DNA of 64,000 bases from Planctobacterium sp965279005. GTDB lineage: Bacteria > Pseudomonadota > Gammaproteobacteria > Enterobacterales > Alteromonadaceae. This document shows, piece by piece, positions 17,795 through 27,260 of this stretch (positions within the stretch are counted from its first letter, which is position 1; each line of letters starts with the position of its first letter). The notes under the pieces are model-generated. The model made no database searches, was not told the origin of the DNA, and saw nothing but the letters and a program-made list of their open reading frames with translations. The stretch is taken from assembly GCA_965279005.1 (NCBI GenBank), contig CBDIHK010000027.1:62001-126000 (forward strand), given 5' to 3'. Position numbers and translations under genes: made by a program.

Positions 17795-18952
17795 CTACGA
17801 AATCAACATTTCGCTGTAATGCTCAATCAATCCTTGTAGTAGTGCCTGGTTTTTAGCCTGTAAAACCAACGTGATATAGCGATCTTGTTGTAGCTGGAAT
17901 TTTACCTCCGGTGCTGAGAATTCCACCTGGCCAGCGTTGCTTTTATCGAGCGGGCAGGCGATGAGTGCTGCTGCATTGTTTTCCAGTTTTGGCAGCTGAT
18001 AATCCTTTTGACGCCAGTCTGCTAATTCCATTTTAGCCGCCTCCTGCCATATTTTTATGCCAGTGGCATAGCGCAGCACTTGTTCAATATTGCCACCTGC
18101 AACCCGAGCCGAGGTTTCCAAGAAATAAAACTGCCCGTCTGCACCGAGTATAAATTCACTATGGGTAGGGCCATAGTCGCGGCCAAAAGCCTTCAGCAGT
18201 ATTTGGTTTAACTGCAACAAGGTTTTGGCTTCAGGGCTTGATTGATCCAAGGTGCTGGTGGAAAACAAACCTTGGCCTTGTAACATGGCCAGTGGCGGCT
18301 CACCGTAACGGCTGGCCAAGGCAAAAACCACTTCGCCGCGCCAACTAAGGGCATCAACATGGAATACCTGGCCCGGCAGAAACTGCTCTAATAAAAACTG
18401 GGATTGTTGGTCGCCAAGTTGTTCCAGTTTGTGCCACAAGTCTTGCTGTTCGCTGAACTTCATGATGCCCTCTGAACCTGCCAAGGTGCGGGGTTTAAAG
18501 ATCCAAGGCGGATTATGGCGGGTCATAAACTGGTACAGGTCGTTGTGGTTAACTACGCCGCAAAAGTCAGGTTCGGGGATACCTGCCAACTGGGCCTGGC
18601 TGCGCATGGCTAGTTTATCCCGGAACAAGCGCGCCTGGCTGTGGCCCATTCCCGGCATGCGCAGGTGTTCCCTGAGATCACCTGCGTGTTCTACATCAAA
18701 GTCATCCAGCGCCACGATGCGGTCGATTTTTTGGTGCCGCATCAAATAGCATACAGCATTGGTGAGATCCGGCTGTATCCTCAAATCAGGCATAGTATGG
18801 AACTGGTCAATGCATTCATGGGGCCAAGGGTGGTCTTTGAATGCTTCCCTGGCCAGGATAATGATGCGGCAGCCTTGGCGGTGGCATTCTTTGATAAATT
18901 CAGCGCCTTTAAATTCGCTGGCTAAACCCAGGATAGTGGGACTGTTTGGCAT
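17795..18952 (-). CDS. ATP-grasp ligase upstream of speA
   Basis: A 385-residue stand-alone ATP-grasp protein, similar in build to carbamoyl-phosphate-synthase-large-chain-like or peptide ligases. A Rossmann-like N-terminal third (ILGLASEFKGAEFIKECHRQG; VALDDFDVE) precedes the ATP-binding part: PPWIFKPRTLAGSEGI, LLEQFLPGQVFHVDALS and the metal-binding strand FYFLETSARVAGGN. The substrates are unknown. The ATG at 18950-18952 is taken as the start; a TTG 36 nt upstream would add 12 poorly conserved-looking residues. It precedes speA by 79 nt on the same strand, so the two may share a transcript. That raises the possibility that it ligates an amino acid to arginine, agmatine or a polyamine. This last point is inference only. 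Confidence 0.75.
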   Translation of the reverse strand: MPNSPTILGLASEFKGAEFIKECHRQGCRIIILAREAFKDHPWPHECIDQFHTMPDLRIQPDLTNAVCYLMRHQKIDRIVALDDFDVEHAGDLREHLRMPGMGHSQARLFRDKLAMRSQAQLAGIPEPDFCGVVNHNDLYQFMTRHNPPWIFKPRTLAGSEGIMKFSEQQDLWHKLEQLGDQQSQFLLEQFLPGQVFHVDALSWRGEVVFALASRYGEPPLAMLQGQGLFSTSTLDQSSPEAKTLLQLNQILLKAFGRDYGPTHSEFILGADGQFYFLETSARVAGGNIEQVLRYATGIKIWQEAAKMELADWRQKDYQLPKLENNAAALIACPLDKSNAGQVEFSAPEVKFQLQQDRYITLVLQAKNQALLQGLIEHYSEMLIS

Positions 18953-19257
18953 AAGGTTCACGCTATTGTCATTTGAGTATGGGAACAATGTCGATTCGCT
19001 TATCCAAGCTAGTCTATCCTATAGCTTTGGGCAACTGCTTTTTAGCCCATATCAATTTTCGGGAATATTACATATAACAAAGATAAATAGGCTCTAGCGA
19101 TAATGCTTTACAAGCCCGGCGTGGGCAGGTATCAGTGGATTGGCAGTAAGCTTACAATATCCAGGGTTGTAATTTAATTACAGTTTAGGGTAAGTTTACC
19201 GCTTAGATTGCGAGTTTAATCGCCTAAAAATGAAAATTAATAACCGTTGGGGGTATT

Positions 19258-21882
19258 ATGTCTGCCAAAATGGATGATCAGCTGAAAACAACAGTGCGTT
19301 ACTTGGGTTCCAAATTAGGGGAAACCATTAAGGCGCAACTTGGGAATGAATGGTTGGATCGCATCGAAACGATCCGCAAAGCTGGTAAACAGTCCAACAC
19401 GGGAGACCAAGAGGCGACCCAACAAATCGCCGAGCTATTCAAAGGGCTGGAAGACAGTGAATTGTTAGTAGTCGCGCGGGCTTTTACCCAATTCCTGAAT
19501 TTAGCCAATATTGCAGAGCAAGAATACAATGCACACCTGCAGTTGGATGAGTCAATGGACAACCTGTTCGAGCACCTGCAAGCACAAAATGTCAGCGCCG
19601 AAAACTTCTCCAGCGCCTTGCAAAACCTCGAGATAGATTTGGTGCTGACTGCGCACCCAACTGAGGTGTATCGTCGTACCTTTATCCACAAATATGGTGA
19701 ACTCAATGAATGTGTTGGCAAACTGCGCGACGATAGCCTTAAGCCAACCCAGCGCAATAGCCTAGAACTGCGCATCGCCGATCTCATCACCCAGGCCTGG
19801 CATTCGCAAGAAGTCAGGGCGGTGCGTCCTACGCCAGTAGACGAAGCCACCTGGGGTTTTTCTGTTATCGAAAACTCCTTGTGGGAAGCGGTTCCTGAAT
19901 TTATCCGCGAACTAGACAGCAAAGTACAAGATAAATATGGTTTGGGCATACCGCTTGACGCCAAGCCAGTACATTTTAGTTCTTGGATGGGTGGTGACAG
20001 GGACGGCAATCCTTTTGTTACTGCCAAAGTGACTCAAACTGTATTGCTATTGGCGCGCAAACGCGCCGCTCGCCTATTCGCCGATGACATTGAGCAACTG
20101 GTGGTTGAACTGTCTATGTCTGACTGCGATGACAAGATCAGGTCTATCGTTGGTGAAGATGCCCTCGAGCCCTATCGCGCCCTTTTACGTCCAGTGTGGG
20201 AAATCCTAGTAGGCACCCGCGATGGTATTTCCGATTATATGGATGGTTTGCCGGTAGACCAAAGCCAGTGGATCCAAAGTGACGATGAATTATTGGCACC
20301 CTTGATGGCATGCTACGACTCACTGGTTACTTGTGGTATGGCCAATGTTGCCAATAGCTTGTTGTTGGACGTTATCCGCCGTGCCCACTGTTTTGGCGTC
20401 AACCTGCTACGCCTGGATGTGCGCCAAGATTCCGAACGCCACGCAGATGTTTTAGGTGAGTTGACCCGTTACCTGGGCTTAGGTGACTACAGCCAATGGT
20501 CGGAGGCTGACAAACAGGCCTTTTTGATCCAGGAATTGAGTTCCAAGCGGCCGCTATTCCCCAGCAACTGGGAGCCAAGCGCGGAAGTGAAAGAGGTGCT
20601 GGATACCTGCAAAGTGATTGCCGCCAATAACCGCTCAGCGTTTGGCATATATATTATCTCCATGGCTAGCTTGCCGTCTGATGTAATGGCGGTGCAATTG
20701 TTGCTTAGGGAGATGAATGTTTCTTGGCCAATGCCGGTAGCACCGTTGTTTGAAACCCTTGATGATCTAAACAATGCGCCCAAAGTCATGCAGCAACTAA
20801 TGGCCATTGATTGGTACCGCGGTTATATCAAGGGCAAGCAGTACGTCATGATCGGTTATTCCGACTCAGCCAAGGACGCCGGTGCATTGGCTGCGGGATG
20901 GGCGCAATACCAATCCCAGGAAGCCCTGGTGGCCATCGCCAAAGAGCACGATATTGAATTGACCTTGTTCCACGGCCGGGGCGGCACTATTGGTCGTGGT
21001 GGTTTGCCAGCCCATGCTGCAATATTGTCGCAGCCACCGGGTTCATTAGAAGGCGGCTTTAGGGTCACTGAACAAGGTGAAACTATCCGCTACAAATTTG
21101 GTATGCCAGCGTTGGCTATGCGCAGCCTTAACCTCTATGCTAGCGCAATCCTGGAAGCGCTAATTATTCCACCGCCAGCGCCACAAGATGATTGGCGTGA
21201 GGCGATTGAAAGCATGGCTGGGGATGCCCGCGATAACTACCGCAACACTGTGCGCCACGATCCTGAATTTGTGCCTTATTTCAGGGTGGCGACACCAGAA
21301 CAAGAGTTGGGCAAGTTGCCTCTGGGTAGCCGACCGGCCAAACGCAAACCCCAAGGCGGTATAGAAAGCCTAAGGGCTATCCCTTGGATCTTTGCCTGGG
21401 CACAAACCCGTATGGTTTTACCTTCTTGGTTGGGGGTGATGCCTGCGGTGCAAAAAGCCCTGGATGAAGGTAAATCTCCGGTATTGCAGGACATGCTAGC
21501 TAATTGGCCATTTTTCCGCTCCCGCCTATCCATGCTAGACATGGTATTTTATAAGGCCGATGCCAGGGTAGGTGCCGCTTATGACCAGCGCTTGGTGCCT
21601 GAAGAACTGCGCCATTTTGGTGACAAACTACGCACCGAATTAACCGACAGCATCAAACTTCTGCTCGAGCTATTGGAGCAGGACGAGGTTATGCAGTCTG
21701 ATCCCAAAGGTAAGCAATCCATGACTATCCGGGCTGGCTACCTGCAACCTCTGCACTACTTACAAATGGAATTGTTGGCACGGATCCGTGCAATACCAGA
21801 TGGCGAAATCCCAGGAGACTTGCAAAAAGCCATGATGGTGACCATTACTGGTATTGCTGTAGGTATGCGTAATACCGGCTAG
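19258..21882 (+). CDS. ppc: Phosphoenolpyruvate carboxylase
   Basis: An 874-residue phosphoenolpyruvate carboxylase, which adds bicarbonate to PEP to form oxaloacetate and refills the TCA cycle. The catalytic His sits in VLTAHPTEV near residue 131, followed by SWMGGDRDGNPFV, the lysine motif GYSDSAKDAG near 531, and the glycine-rich FHGRGGTIGRGGLP near 570. The C-terminus ends with the conserved MRNTG that forms part of the active site. Length matches the E. coli enzyme (883). The 270-bp upstream gap is AT-rich and should hold the promoter. Malic enzyme, which runs partly opposite chemistry, lies close by on the other strand. Confidence 0.97.
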   Translation: MSAKMDDQLKTTVRYLGSKLGETIKAQLGNEWLDRIETIRKAGKQSNTGDQEATQQIAELFKGLEDSELLVVARAFTQFLNLANIAEQEYNAHLQLDESMDNLFEHLQAQNVSAENFSSALQNLEIDLVLTAHPTEVYRRTFIHKYGELNECVGKLRDDSLKPTQRNSLELRIADLITQAWHSQEVRAVRPTPVDEATWGFSVIENSLWEAVPEFIRELDSKVQDKYGLGIPLDAKPVHFSSWMGGDRDGNPFVTAKVTQTVLLLARKRAARLFADDIEQLVVELSMSDCDDKIRSIVGEDALEPYRALLRPVWEILVGTRDGISDYMDGLPVDQSQWIQSDDELLAPLMACYDSLVTCGMANVANSLLLDVIRRAHCFGVNLLRLDVRQDSERHADVLGELTRYLGLGDYSQWSEADKQAFLIQELSSKRPLFPSNWEPSAEVKEVLDTCKVIAANNRSAFGIYIISMASLPSDVMAVQLLLREMNVSWPMPVAPLFETLDDLNNAPKVMQQLMAIDWYRGYIKGKQYVMIGYSDSAKDAGALAAGWAQYQSQEALVAIAKEHDIELTLFHGRGGTIGRGGLPAHAAILSQPPGSLEGGFRVTEQGETIRYKFGMPALAMRSLNLYASAILEALIIPPPAPQDDWREAIESMAGDARDNYRNTVRHDPEFVPYFRVATPEQELGKLPLGSRPAKRKPQGGIESLRAIPWIFAWAQTRMVLPSWLGVMPAVQKALDEGKSPVLQDMLANWPFFRSRLSMLDMVFYKADARVGAAYDQRLVPEELRHFGDKLRTELTDSIKLLLELLEQDEVMQSDPKGKQSMTIRAGYLQPLHYLQMELLARIRAIPDGEIPGDLQKAMMVTITGIAVGMRNTG

Positions 21883-21947
21883 TAACCGGAGATTAGATAA
21901 TTTGAAAGGGCGTCCATCTGGCGTCCTTTTGTTTTTGGCGGGCATAA

Positions 21948-21970
21948 AAAAAGAGGGTTGCCCCTCTTTT
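21948..21970. terminator. Bidirectional terminator after ppc
   Basis: AAAAGAGG / CCTCTTTT form a stem around a short GTTGCC loop, with A and T tracts on the two sides, so it can serve both ppc and the convergent small gene. A second, weaker hairpin with the form AAAGGGCG...CGTCCTTTT at about 21905-21930 sits nearer the ppc stop. Confidence 0.75.
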
Positions 21971-21994
21971 GTAAAAAACTAGCTGTTGGCAATA

Positions 21995-22162
21995 TTAACG
22001 TTGCTTAAGCTTCTCCCAAACAGCGGGAGGCAGGTTGAACAGTGCTTCTAGTTCTTCTTCTGATTCTTGTAATTCGCTGACCAGTTTTGGATCCTGGTAA
22101 CAGTCCTTTATTTCTTCAGCCAATCGCTTTTTAGTCGACGGTTTGTCGTCTTCCAAAGTCAT
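21995..22162 (-). CDS. Small acidic protein, 55 residues
   Basis: A 55-residue frame starting at the ATG at 22160-22162, beginning MTLEDDKPSTKKRLAEEIKD and ending in WEKLKQR. It is rich in Glu and Lys and looks largely helical, with an acidic middle (LQESEEELEALF). An AGAGGC ribosome-binding sequence lies upstream. The gene has its own space between the ppc terminator and the malic-enzyme gene, and a stop directly ahead of that terminator, which supports it being real. Function unknown; I recognise no domain. Confidence 0.6.
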   Translation of the reverse strand: MTLEDDKPSTKKRLAEEIKDCYQDPKLVSELQESEEELEALFNLPPAVWEKLKQR

Positions 22163-22246
22163 GGGGTTGCCTCTTTATTTGCAAAGTCGCAGTGCTCTCA
22201 CCAAAAAGGACAACCGATCGGTGCTGAAATTTACCCGCTCACCTTT

Positions 22247-23503
22247 TTAGGTGGCATAATTTGCCAGATAATCTGCCGGAAGGCAAGGAATTCCCGCTAC
22301 ACCAGAGTCAATCGCGGCTTGCGCCACAGCGGTTGCCACCCGTTTGCACAACCTAGGATCCATGGGTTTGGGAATGATATAATCGCTACCAAAATTAAGG
22401 CTATCCACTTGTGCAGCGATTAGTACGTCGTCCGGCACAGGCTCTTTGGCCAACTCGCGGATGGCGTTAACTGCAGCGATTTTCATCTCGTCGTTGATGG
22501 TAGTAGCCCGCACATCCAATGCGCCCCGGAAGATAAACGGGAAGCACAATACATTATTAACCTGGTTTGGATAGTCAGAGCGGCCAGTGGCCATGATCAG
22601 GTCATCGCGTGTAGCCAAGGCAAGTTCAGGTTTGATCTCAGGATCTGGGTTGGAACAGGCAAAAATAACCGGTTTCGCTGCCATTTTGGCAAGTGCTTCG
22701 GCAGGTAGCAAGTCAGCACCTGATACACCTACAAATACGTCAGCCCCTTCCATTGCCTCTTCCAAGGTGTGCTTGTCTGTATTGATGGCGACTTTTTGTT
22801 TGTGTGCGGGCAAGTCATCGCGGCCGGTGTGGATAACACCTTTGCGGTCTAACATGTAGATGCGCTCGCGCTGGGCACCACATTTAACCAGCATCTCCAT
22901 GCAGGCTACGGCGGCGGCACCTGCGCCCAAACAGACGATGGTGGCAGTGCGGATATCTTTGCCTTGGATCTCCAAGGCGTTGAGCATGCCCGCGGCCGTG
23001 ACGATGGCTGTACCGTGTTGGTCGTCATGGAAAATGGGGATCTGGCAGCGCTCTAGAAGCGCTTGCTCAATTTCAAAGCATTCAGGGGCTTTTATATCTT
23101 CCAGGTTTATACCGCCAAAGGTATCGGCAATATTGGCCACAGTATTGATAAAGTCTTGGGTGCCGTCGTGTTTGACTTCGATATCGATTGAATCTATCCC
23201 TGCGAACCGCTTGAACAGCAAGGATTTGCCTTCCATGACCGGCTTGGATGCTAATGGCCCTAAGTTACCTAACCCCAGGATGGCGCTGCCATTGGAGATT
23301 ACCGCAACCAGGTTGCCTTTTGCGGTGTAGCGGTAGGCATTTTCGGGATCCTTTGCGATTTCCCGTACCGGCTCAGCAACGCCGGGGCTATAAGCAAGGG
23401 CAAGGTCTTCAGCGCTTTCTGCAGATGTGGTTAATTCAACGCTGATTTTCCCAGGAGTGGGGTGGGCATGGTAGTCCAATGCCTTTTGACGCAAGTCAGA
23501 CAT
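22247..23503 (-). CDS. Malic enzyme, short form without PTA domain
   Basis: A 418-residue NAD(P)-dependent malic enzyme that oxidatively decarboxylates malate to pyruvate. Motifs are LALAYSPGVAEP, the lysine region YRYTAKGNLVAVISNG, the metal-binding FEIEQ and HDDQHGTAIV, and the cofactor-binding CLGAGAAAVACMEM. The late substrate-binding segment FACSNPDPEI is also present. E. coli MaeB is 759 residues because of a C-terminal phosphotransacetylase-like domain; that domain is missing here with no sign of truncation, as in the YtsJ-type enzymes of many marine bacteria. Cofactor preference cannot be read safely. It is transcribed away from rpmE's terminator, alone or with the small gene downstream. 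Confidence 0.92.
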   Translation of the reverse strand: MSDLRQKALDYHAHPTPGKISVELTTSAESAEDLALAYSPGVAEPVREIAKDPENAYRYTAKGNLVAVISNGSAILGLGNLGPLASKPVMEGKSLLFKRFAGIDSIDIEVKHDGTQDFINTVANIADTFGGINLEDIKAPECFEIEQALLERCQIPIFHDDQHGTAIVTAAGMLNALEIQGKDIRTATIVCLGAGAAAVACMEMLVKCGAQRERIYMLDRKGVIHTGRDDLPAHKQKVAINTDKHTLEEAMEGADVFVGVSGADLLPAEALAKMAAKPVIFACSNPDPEIKPELALATRDDLIMATGRSDYPNQVNNVLCFPFIFRGALDVRATTINDEMKIAAVNAIRELAKEPVPDDVLIAAQVDSLNFGSDYIIPKPMDPRLCKRVATAVAQAAIDSGVAGIPCLPADYLANYAT

Positions 23504-23735
23504 AATGTGTAGGGCCTCAAGTTATTCAATTATGCTTATGCCGTTGGTGCTTTTTTAGCCGTCATTCATTTGGCTAATTTATTTGTGGCCGCTTGCGCGC
23601 AGCTCTTATTTTGAAAGCCAAAATGTAACATAACAAAAGCTATTACACATGCCCATTTTTAAAATAAGGATATATAAATGATTTTAGATAGGAAAAAGAG
23701 TTATATCTAATGAAAGAACTTTGCGCAGGAATAAA

Positions 23736-23760
23736 AAAACCCGGCTTGGAGCCGGGTTTT
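23736..23760. terminator. Terminator of rpmE
   Basis: A perfect 10-bp stem AAAACCCGGC / GCCGGGTTTT with a 5-nt loop TTGGA. A and T tracts flank it, so it works on the leftward rpmE transcript, which ends 23 nt before it. Confidence 0.88.
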
Positions 23761-23782
23761 GCAGAATCTTTTGGGATAGCAA

Positions 23783-23995
23783 TTATTTCTTGCCCAATAC
23801 ACCAAAACGCTTCTTGAAGCGGTCAACACGACCACCAGTATCAACGATTTTTTGCTTACCAGTGTAAAAAGGGTGGCAAGCAGAGCAAACGTCAAGGTTA
23901 AGGTCTTTGTTCAAAGTTGAACGGATCTTAAAGACGTTGCCGCAAGAACAGCTTGCAGTCACTTCGTTGTATTCAGGATGGATTCCGTCTCTCAT
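23783..23995 (-). CDS. rpmE: 50S ribosomal protein L31
   Basis: A 70-residue ribosomal protein L31 of the zinc-binding type, the same length as E. coli L31. Four cysteines are in place: ASCSCGN and VCSACHP. The body DLNLDVCSACHPFYTGKQK and GGRVDRFKKRFG are diagnostic. I start it at the ATG at 23993-23995 (MRDGIHPEYNE), which has a TTGAGGT ribosome-binding sequence and matches family starts; an ATG four codons upstream is less likely. The presence of cysteines marks it as the zinc-replete paralogue. It is divergent from priA, as in E. coli. Confidence 0.97.
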   Translation of the reverse strand: MRDGIHPEYNEVTASCSCGNVFKIRSTLNKDLNLDVCSACHPFYTGKQKIVDTGGRVDRFKKRFGVLGKK

Positions 23996-24247
23996 GGGAT
24001 ACCTCAATTTAAGGCCGCATCGCTAACCAACCCGCAGCTGGCCACCATACGTTATTAACTTCATTATATACTCGCCTACAGGGCAAGTTTTGCCTAATTC
24101 AATTTGCCTTGTGGCAAAGAGGCGCGCATATTAATGTATCGCTGAACCAGGATCAAGCGATCCTGTGCATTAATTGCACAATTATTCATCGCTGAGTAAA
24201 ACCACGCCAACACTTGGGCACAACCGTCCGGAGTATTACCTACCACA

Positions 24248-26473
24248 ATGACCCAAGACAGCACTAATCTGTTCCTAGAAATAGCCTTGCCCGTGCCGAT
24301 GCGCAGGTCTTTTGAGTATTTGTTGCCAGCGGGATGGCAGGCGCCAAAGTCGGGTTGCCGGGTGAAGGTGCCTTTTGGCAAACAAGAAAAAATAGGCGTA
24401 GTCATGGCGCTTAATAGCAGCAGTGAGTGGCCTACAGAAAAACTTAAGCCCATCATCGAACTAGTGGATATATCACCGGTACTAGATGATGGGCTATTGG
24501 CCTTGTTGCGCTGGGCAAGCCAGTATTACCACCACGCAATAGGTGAGGTGGTGCAAGCGGCATTACCGGTGAATTTGCGTAAGGGGGATGCGGCAAATAA
24601 GGTCAAGTTGCGCTATTGGCGTTTGCACCCAGAGCTAACTGATTCAGATCTCGCAGATGCAAAAGCGGCTTTAAAACGGGCGGCGAAACAACTTGCATTG
24701 CTAGAGCAACTAGCCGCTGGTGACCAATCTGAATCCCAATTGCTGGATGTGTTTAGCAGGCAAGTGATCAAATCCTTGAGCGACAAAGCCCTGATCAGTG
24801 ATTATGAGCAAATACCAGAACCCAACCTCGTATGGCAGCAACAACTTGCTGTGGCGCCAGCGCCTTTCGCCAATACTGAACAAGCCTTGGCCATAAGCCG
24901 TTTGCAAAATACTAAGGGTTTCGAAGTATTACTATTGGAAGGGGTTACCGGCAGCGGCAAAACAGAAGTGTTCCTGCAGGGAATGGAGCCTAGCCTTAAA
25001 CAAGGCAAACAGATCCTGATACTGGTGCCCGAAATCAGCCTAACGCCACAAACTACCTCCCGGATTGAGCAGCGGTTTGGTTTAAAAATCGATGCTTGGC
25101 ACTCGGGATTGACTGACAATGAACGGCATTTGGTATGGCTGCGCGCCCGCAATGGCGAAGCGGCCATCGTAGTAGGTACCCGATCGGCGGTATTTTTGCC
25201 ATTTAAACAACTGGCCATGATTATTGTGGATGAGGAGCATGATACCTCTTTTAAACAACAAGATGGTTTCCGTTACCACGCCCGTGACCTCGCTATCGTG
25301 CGTGCCAAAGCGCTGCAGGTACCATTGTTATTGGCATCAGCAACTCCCTCGCTTGAATCTTTGAACAATGCCCTGCAGGGGCGCTACCAGCATTTAATCC
25401 TGCAAACTGTGGCGGTGCCGACACCCGATACCAAGAAACAGTTGCTGGATTTAAACTTAGAACCTAGCCATGCTGGATTAAGCGATAGCCTGCGCAGCAG
25501 GATCCTATGGCACATCCAGCAAAACCGCCAAGTGCTGATATTTGTCAACCGCAGGGGCTATGCGCCGGCAATACTGTGCAATAGTTGCGGTCATGTACAG
25601 CACTGCCACCAATGTTCCAGCCCATTTACTTTGCACAAGTCAACCCAGCAATGGCATTGCCACCACTGTGGTGCCGTGCACAAACCCAAAAACCATTGCC
25701 AGCAATGCGGCCATTCCAGTTTGGAAACAGCCGGGTTTGGTACCGAAAAAGTGGAAGAACAGCTACAGCGGGATTTCCCCCACCACAATGTGGTGCGCAT
25801 TGATAGCGACGCCATGCGCGGCAAAACCGCGTTGGCCCGCAGTTTGGAAAAGATTCATTCAGGCCACTACCACATCCTGGTAGGTACCCAGATCCTGGCC
25901 AAAGGCCATCACTTTCCCAACATCGCCATGGTGGCGGTACTCGATGTGGATAGTGCCCTGTTTAGTGCCGACTTTCGCGCCACTGAGCGCTTAGCCCAGC
26001 TGATTACCCAAGTTTCCGGGCGCACTGGCCGCGCTGGTAGCCAAGGCGAAATGTGGTTGCAAACGAGGCAACCACAGCATCCATTGTTGCAAGATCTATT
26101 GCATAATGGTTACGCCCATTTTGCCCGGACTGCACTGGGTGAACGCAACGCCGCGCAACTGCCGCCATTCTATTACCAGGTGTTATTTAGGGCAGAAGCT
26201 GTCGACGCAGGTGAATGTTTGCAGTTTTTACAGCAACTCAAGGAAATGTTCCATATGGAACAATCACTTGCGGAAACAGTCGCATGCATTGGACCTTTTC
26301 CCGCTTTGGTGGAAAAAAAGCAAGGCAGGTATAGGATGCAACTGTTATTGAATGCTGTTCAACGAAACCAGCTGCACCTAGCAGTGCAGTTCTTGTTAAC
26401 TAATATTGAATCAATGCCTTTTGCGAAAAAAGTACGTTGGTCAGTCGATGTTGATCCGGCTGACTTTTATTAA
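24248..26473 (+). CDS. priA: Primosomal protein N', replication-restart helicase
   Basis: A 741-residue PriA, the 3'-to-5' helicase that recognises stalled forks and reloads DnaB. An N-terminal DNA-binding domain (about 1-200) precedes the helicase core with Walker A GVTGSGKTEVF near residue 231 and the DEEH box (VDEEHDTSFKQ). The zinc-binding insert carries its eight cysteines (CNSCGHVQHCHQC and CHHCG...CQQCG), and QVSGRTGRAG is helicase motif VI. Length matches E. coli PriA (732). It heads the conserved priA, ftsN, hslV, hslU order and is divergent from rpmE. cytR, present between priA and ftsN in enterics, is absent. Confidence 0.97.
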   Translation: MTQDSTNLFLEIALPVPMRRSFEYLLPAGWQAPKSGCRVKVPFGKQEKIGVVMALNSSSEWPTEKLKPIIELVDISPVLDDGLLALLRWASQYYHHAIGEVVQAALPVNLRKGDAANKVKLRYWRLHPELTDSDLADAKAALKRAAKQLALLEQLAAGDQSESQLLDVFSRQVIKSLSDKALISDYEQIPEPNLVWQQQLAVAPAPFANTEQALAISRLQNTKGFEVLLLEGVTGSGKTEVFLQGMEPSLKQGKQILILVPEISLTPQTTSRIEQRFGLKIDAWHSGLTDNERHLVWLRARNGEAAIVVGTRSAVFLPFKQLAMIIVDEEHDTSFKQQDGFRYHARDLAIVRAKALQVPLLLASATPSLESLNNALQGRYQHLILQTVAVPTPDTKKQLLDLNLEPSHAGLSDSLRSRILWHIQQNRQVLIFVNRRGYAPAILCNSCGHVQHCHQCSSPFTLHKSTQQWHCHHCGAVHKPKNHCQQCGHSSLETAGFGTEKVEEQLQRDFPHHNVVRIDSDAMRGKTALARSLEKIHSGHYHILVGTQILAKGHHFPNIAMVAVLDVDSALFSADFRATERLAQLITQVSGRTGRAGSQGEMWLQTRQPQHPLLQDLLHNGYAHFARTALGERNAAQLPPFYYQVLFRAEAVDAGECLQFLQQLKEMFHMEQSLAETVACIGPFPALVEKKQGRYRMQLLLNAVQRNQLHLAVQFLLTNIESMPFAKKVRWSVDVDPADFY

Positions 26474-26575
26474 TTTTTTGTGTTGCCTGTATCAAGCCAT
26501 TTTAAAAATAGGTACTATTGGCGTCCTTAGTTTTATCTACTCCGACCAGCATTTAGACAGGTATCCCCTTTTTTT

Positions 26576-27148
26576 ATGGCTCCAAAAGACTACGTTTCCC
26601 GCGGCCGCGCAAGCGCTAGAAAGAAACCCGCCGCTACAGCTAAAAAAAGCGCACCAAAATCCGCGCCAACCCCCTGGGGACGGATTGTGTTGGTGCTAGC
26701 TGTTGTGATTGGTTTTGCCTATTTCTTGTGGACTATTAAGGATTCTGCACCAGAGTCAGCGACACCTATTACGCAACAGGGTTCCGGCAAGACTGAACCG
26801 GAAGAAGCCCTGCCCGAACCGCCAGAAGAACAGTGGGAATACATTCAAGAACTGGAAAACCCCCCTGAAGACAAATTTGAGAAAGTCGAGCCTTTGTCTG
26901 CCAACCGGCCTGATATCCAATACCAGATGCAATGTGGTTCATTCAGACAAAAATCCCAAGCTGAGGAAATGCGTGCCCGCATCGCTTTCCAAGCCCTTGA
27001 ATCTGAAATCCGGGCGACTGAGGGCCAAACCGGCCTTTGGTATCGGGTAGTGTTGGGACCATTTGAAACTAAACGGTCAGCAGAAGCGGATCGCCATAAA
27101 CTACAACGCGCCGGGATCAGTACGTGCCGCATTTGGCGCTGGAATTAG
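26576..27148 (+). CDS. ftsN: FtsN-type cell-division protein with SPOR domain
   Basis: A 190-residue bitopic membrane protein. A basic, Ala/Lys-rich cytoplasmic tail (residues 1-35) is followed by one membrane helix (IVLVLAVVIGFAYFLW, about 40-55), a Pro/Glu-rich linker and a C-terminal SPOR domain (about 118-190). The SPOR domain includes MQCGSFRQKSQAEEMRARI and WYRVVLGPFETKRSAE. SPOR domains bind denuded peptidoglycan at the division septum, and FtsN triggers septal synthesis. It is short compared with E. coli FtsN (319), mainly in the linker. Position between priA and hslV is the standard one for ftsN, which decides the assignment over other SPOR proteins. Confidence 0.88.
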   Translation: MAPKDYVSRGRASARKKPAATAKKSAPKSAPTPWGRIVLVLAVVIGFAYFLWTIKDSAPESATPITQQGSGKTEPEEALPEPPEEQWEYIQELENPPEDKFEKVEPLSANRPDIQYQMQCGSFRQKSQAEEMRARIAFQALESEIRATEGQTGLWYRVVLGPFETKRSAEADRHKLQRAGISTCRIWRWN

Positions 27149-27260
27149 TGGGCTTTGCCAGCTTCGCGCTAAACCTGGGTTGAAATTAGGCTAGCGCACC
27201 CCCACAACTTGCCAATAGCATAAATTCCGCCTATCCAGGCGGTAACATTTGGGAATAGCA

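Noticed and set aside
19299..20027. 242-residue open frame antisense to ppc
   Set aside because: It overlaps a fully conserved ppc and has a composition typical of a mirror frame.
22247..23503. Truncated MaeB
   Set aside because: The missing phosphotransacetylase-like domain is a normal variant; the gene has an ordinary end and no remnant of the domain follows.
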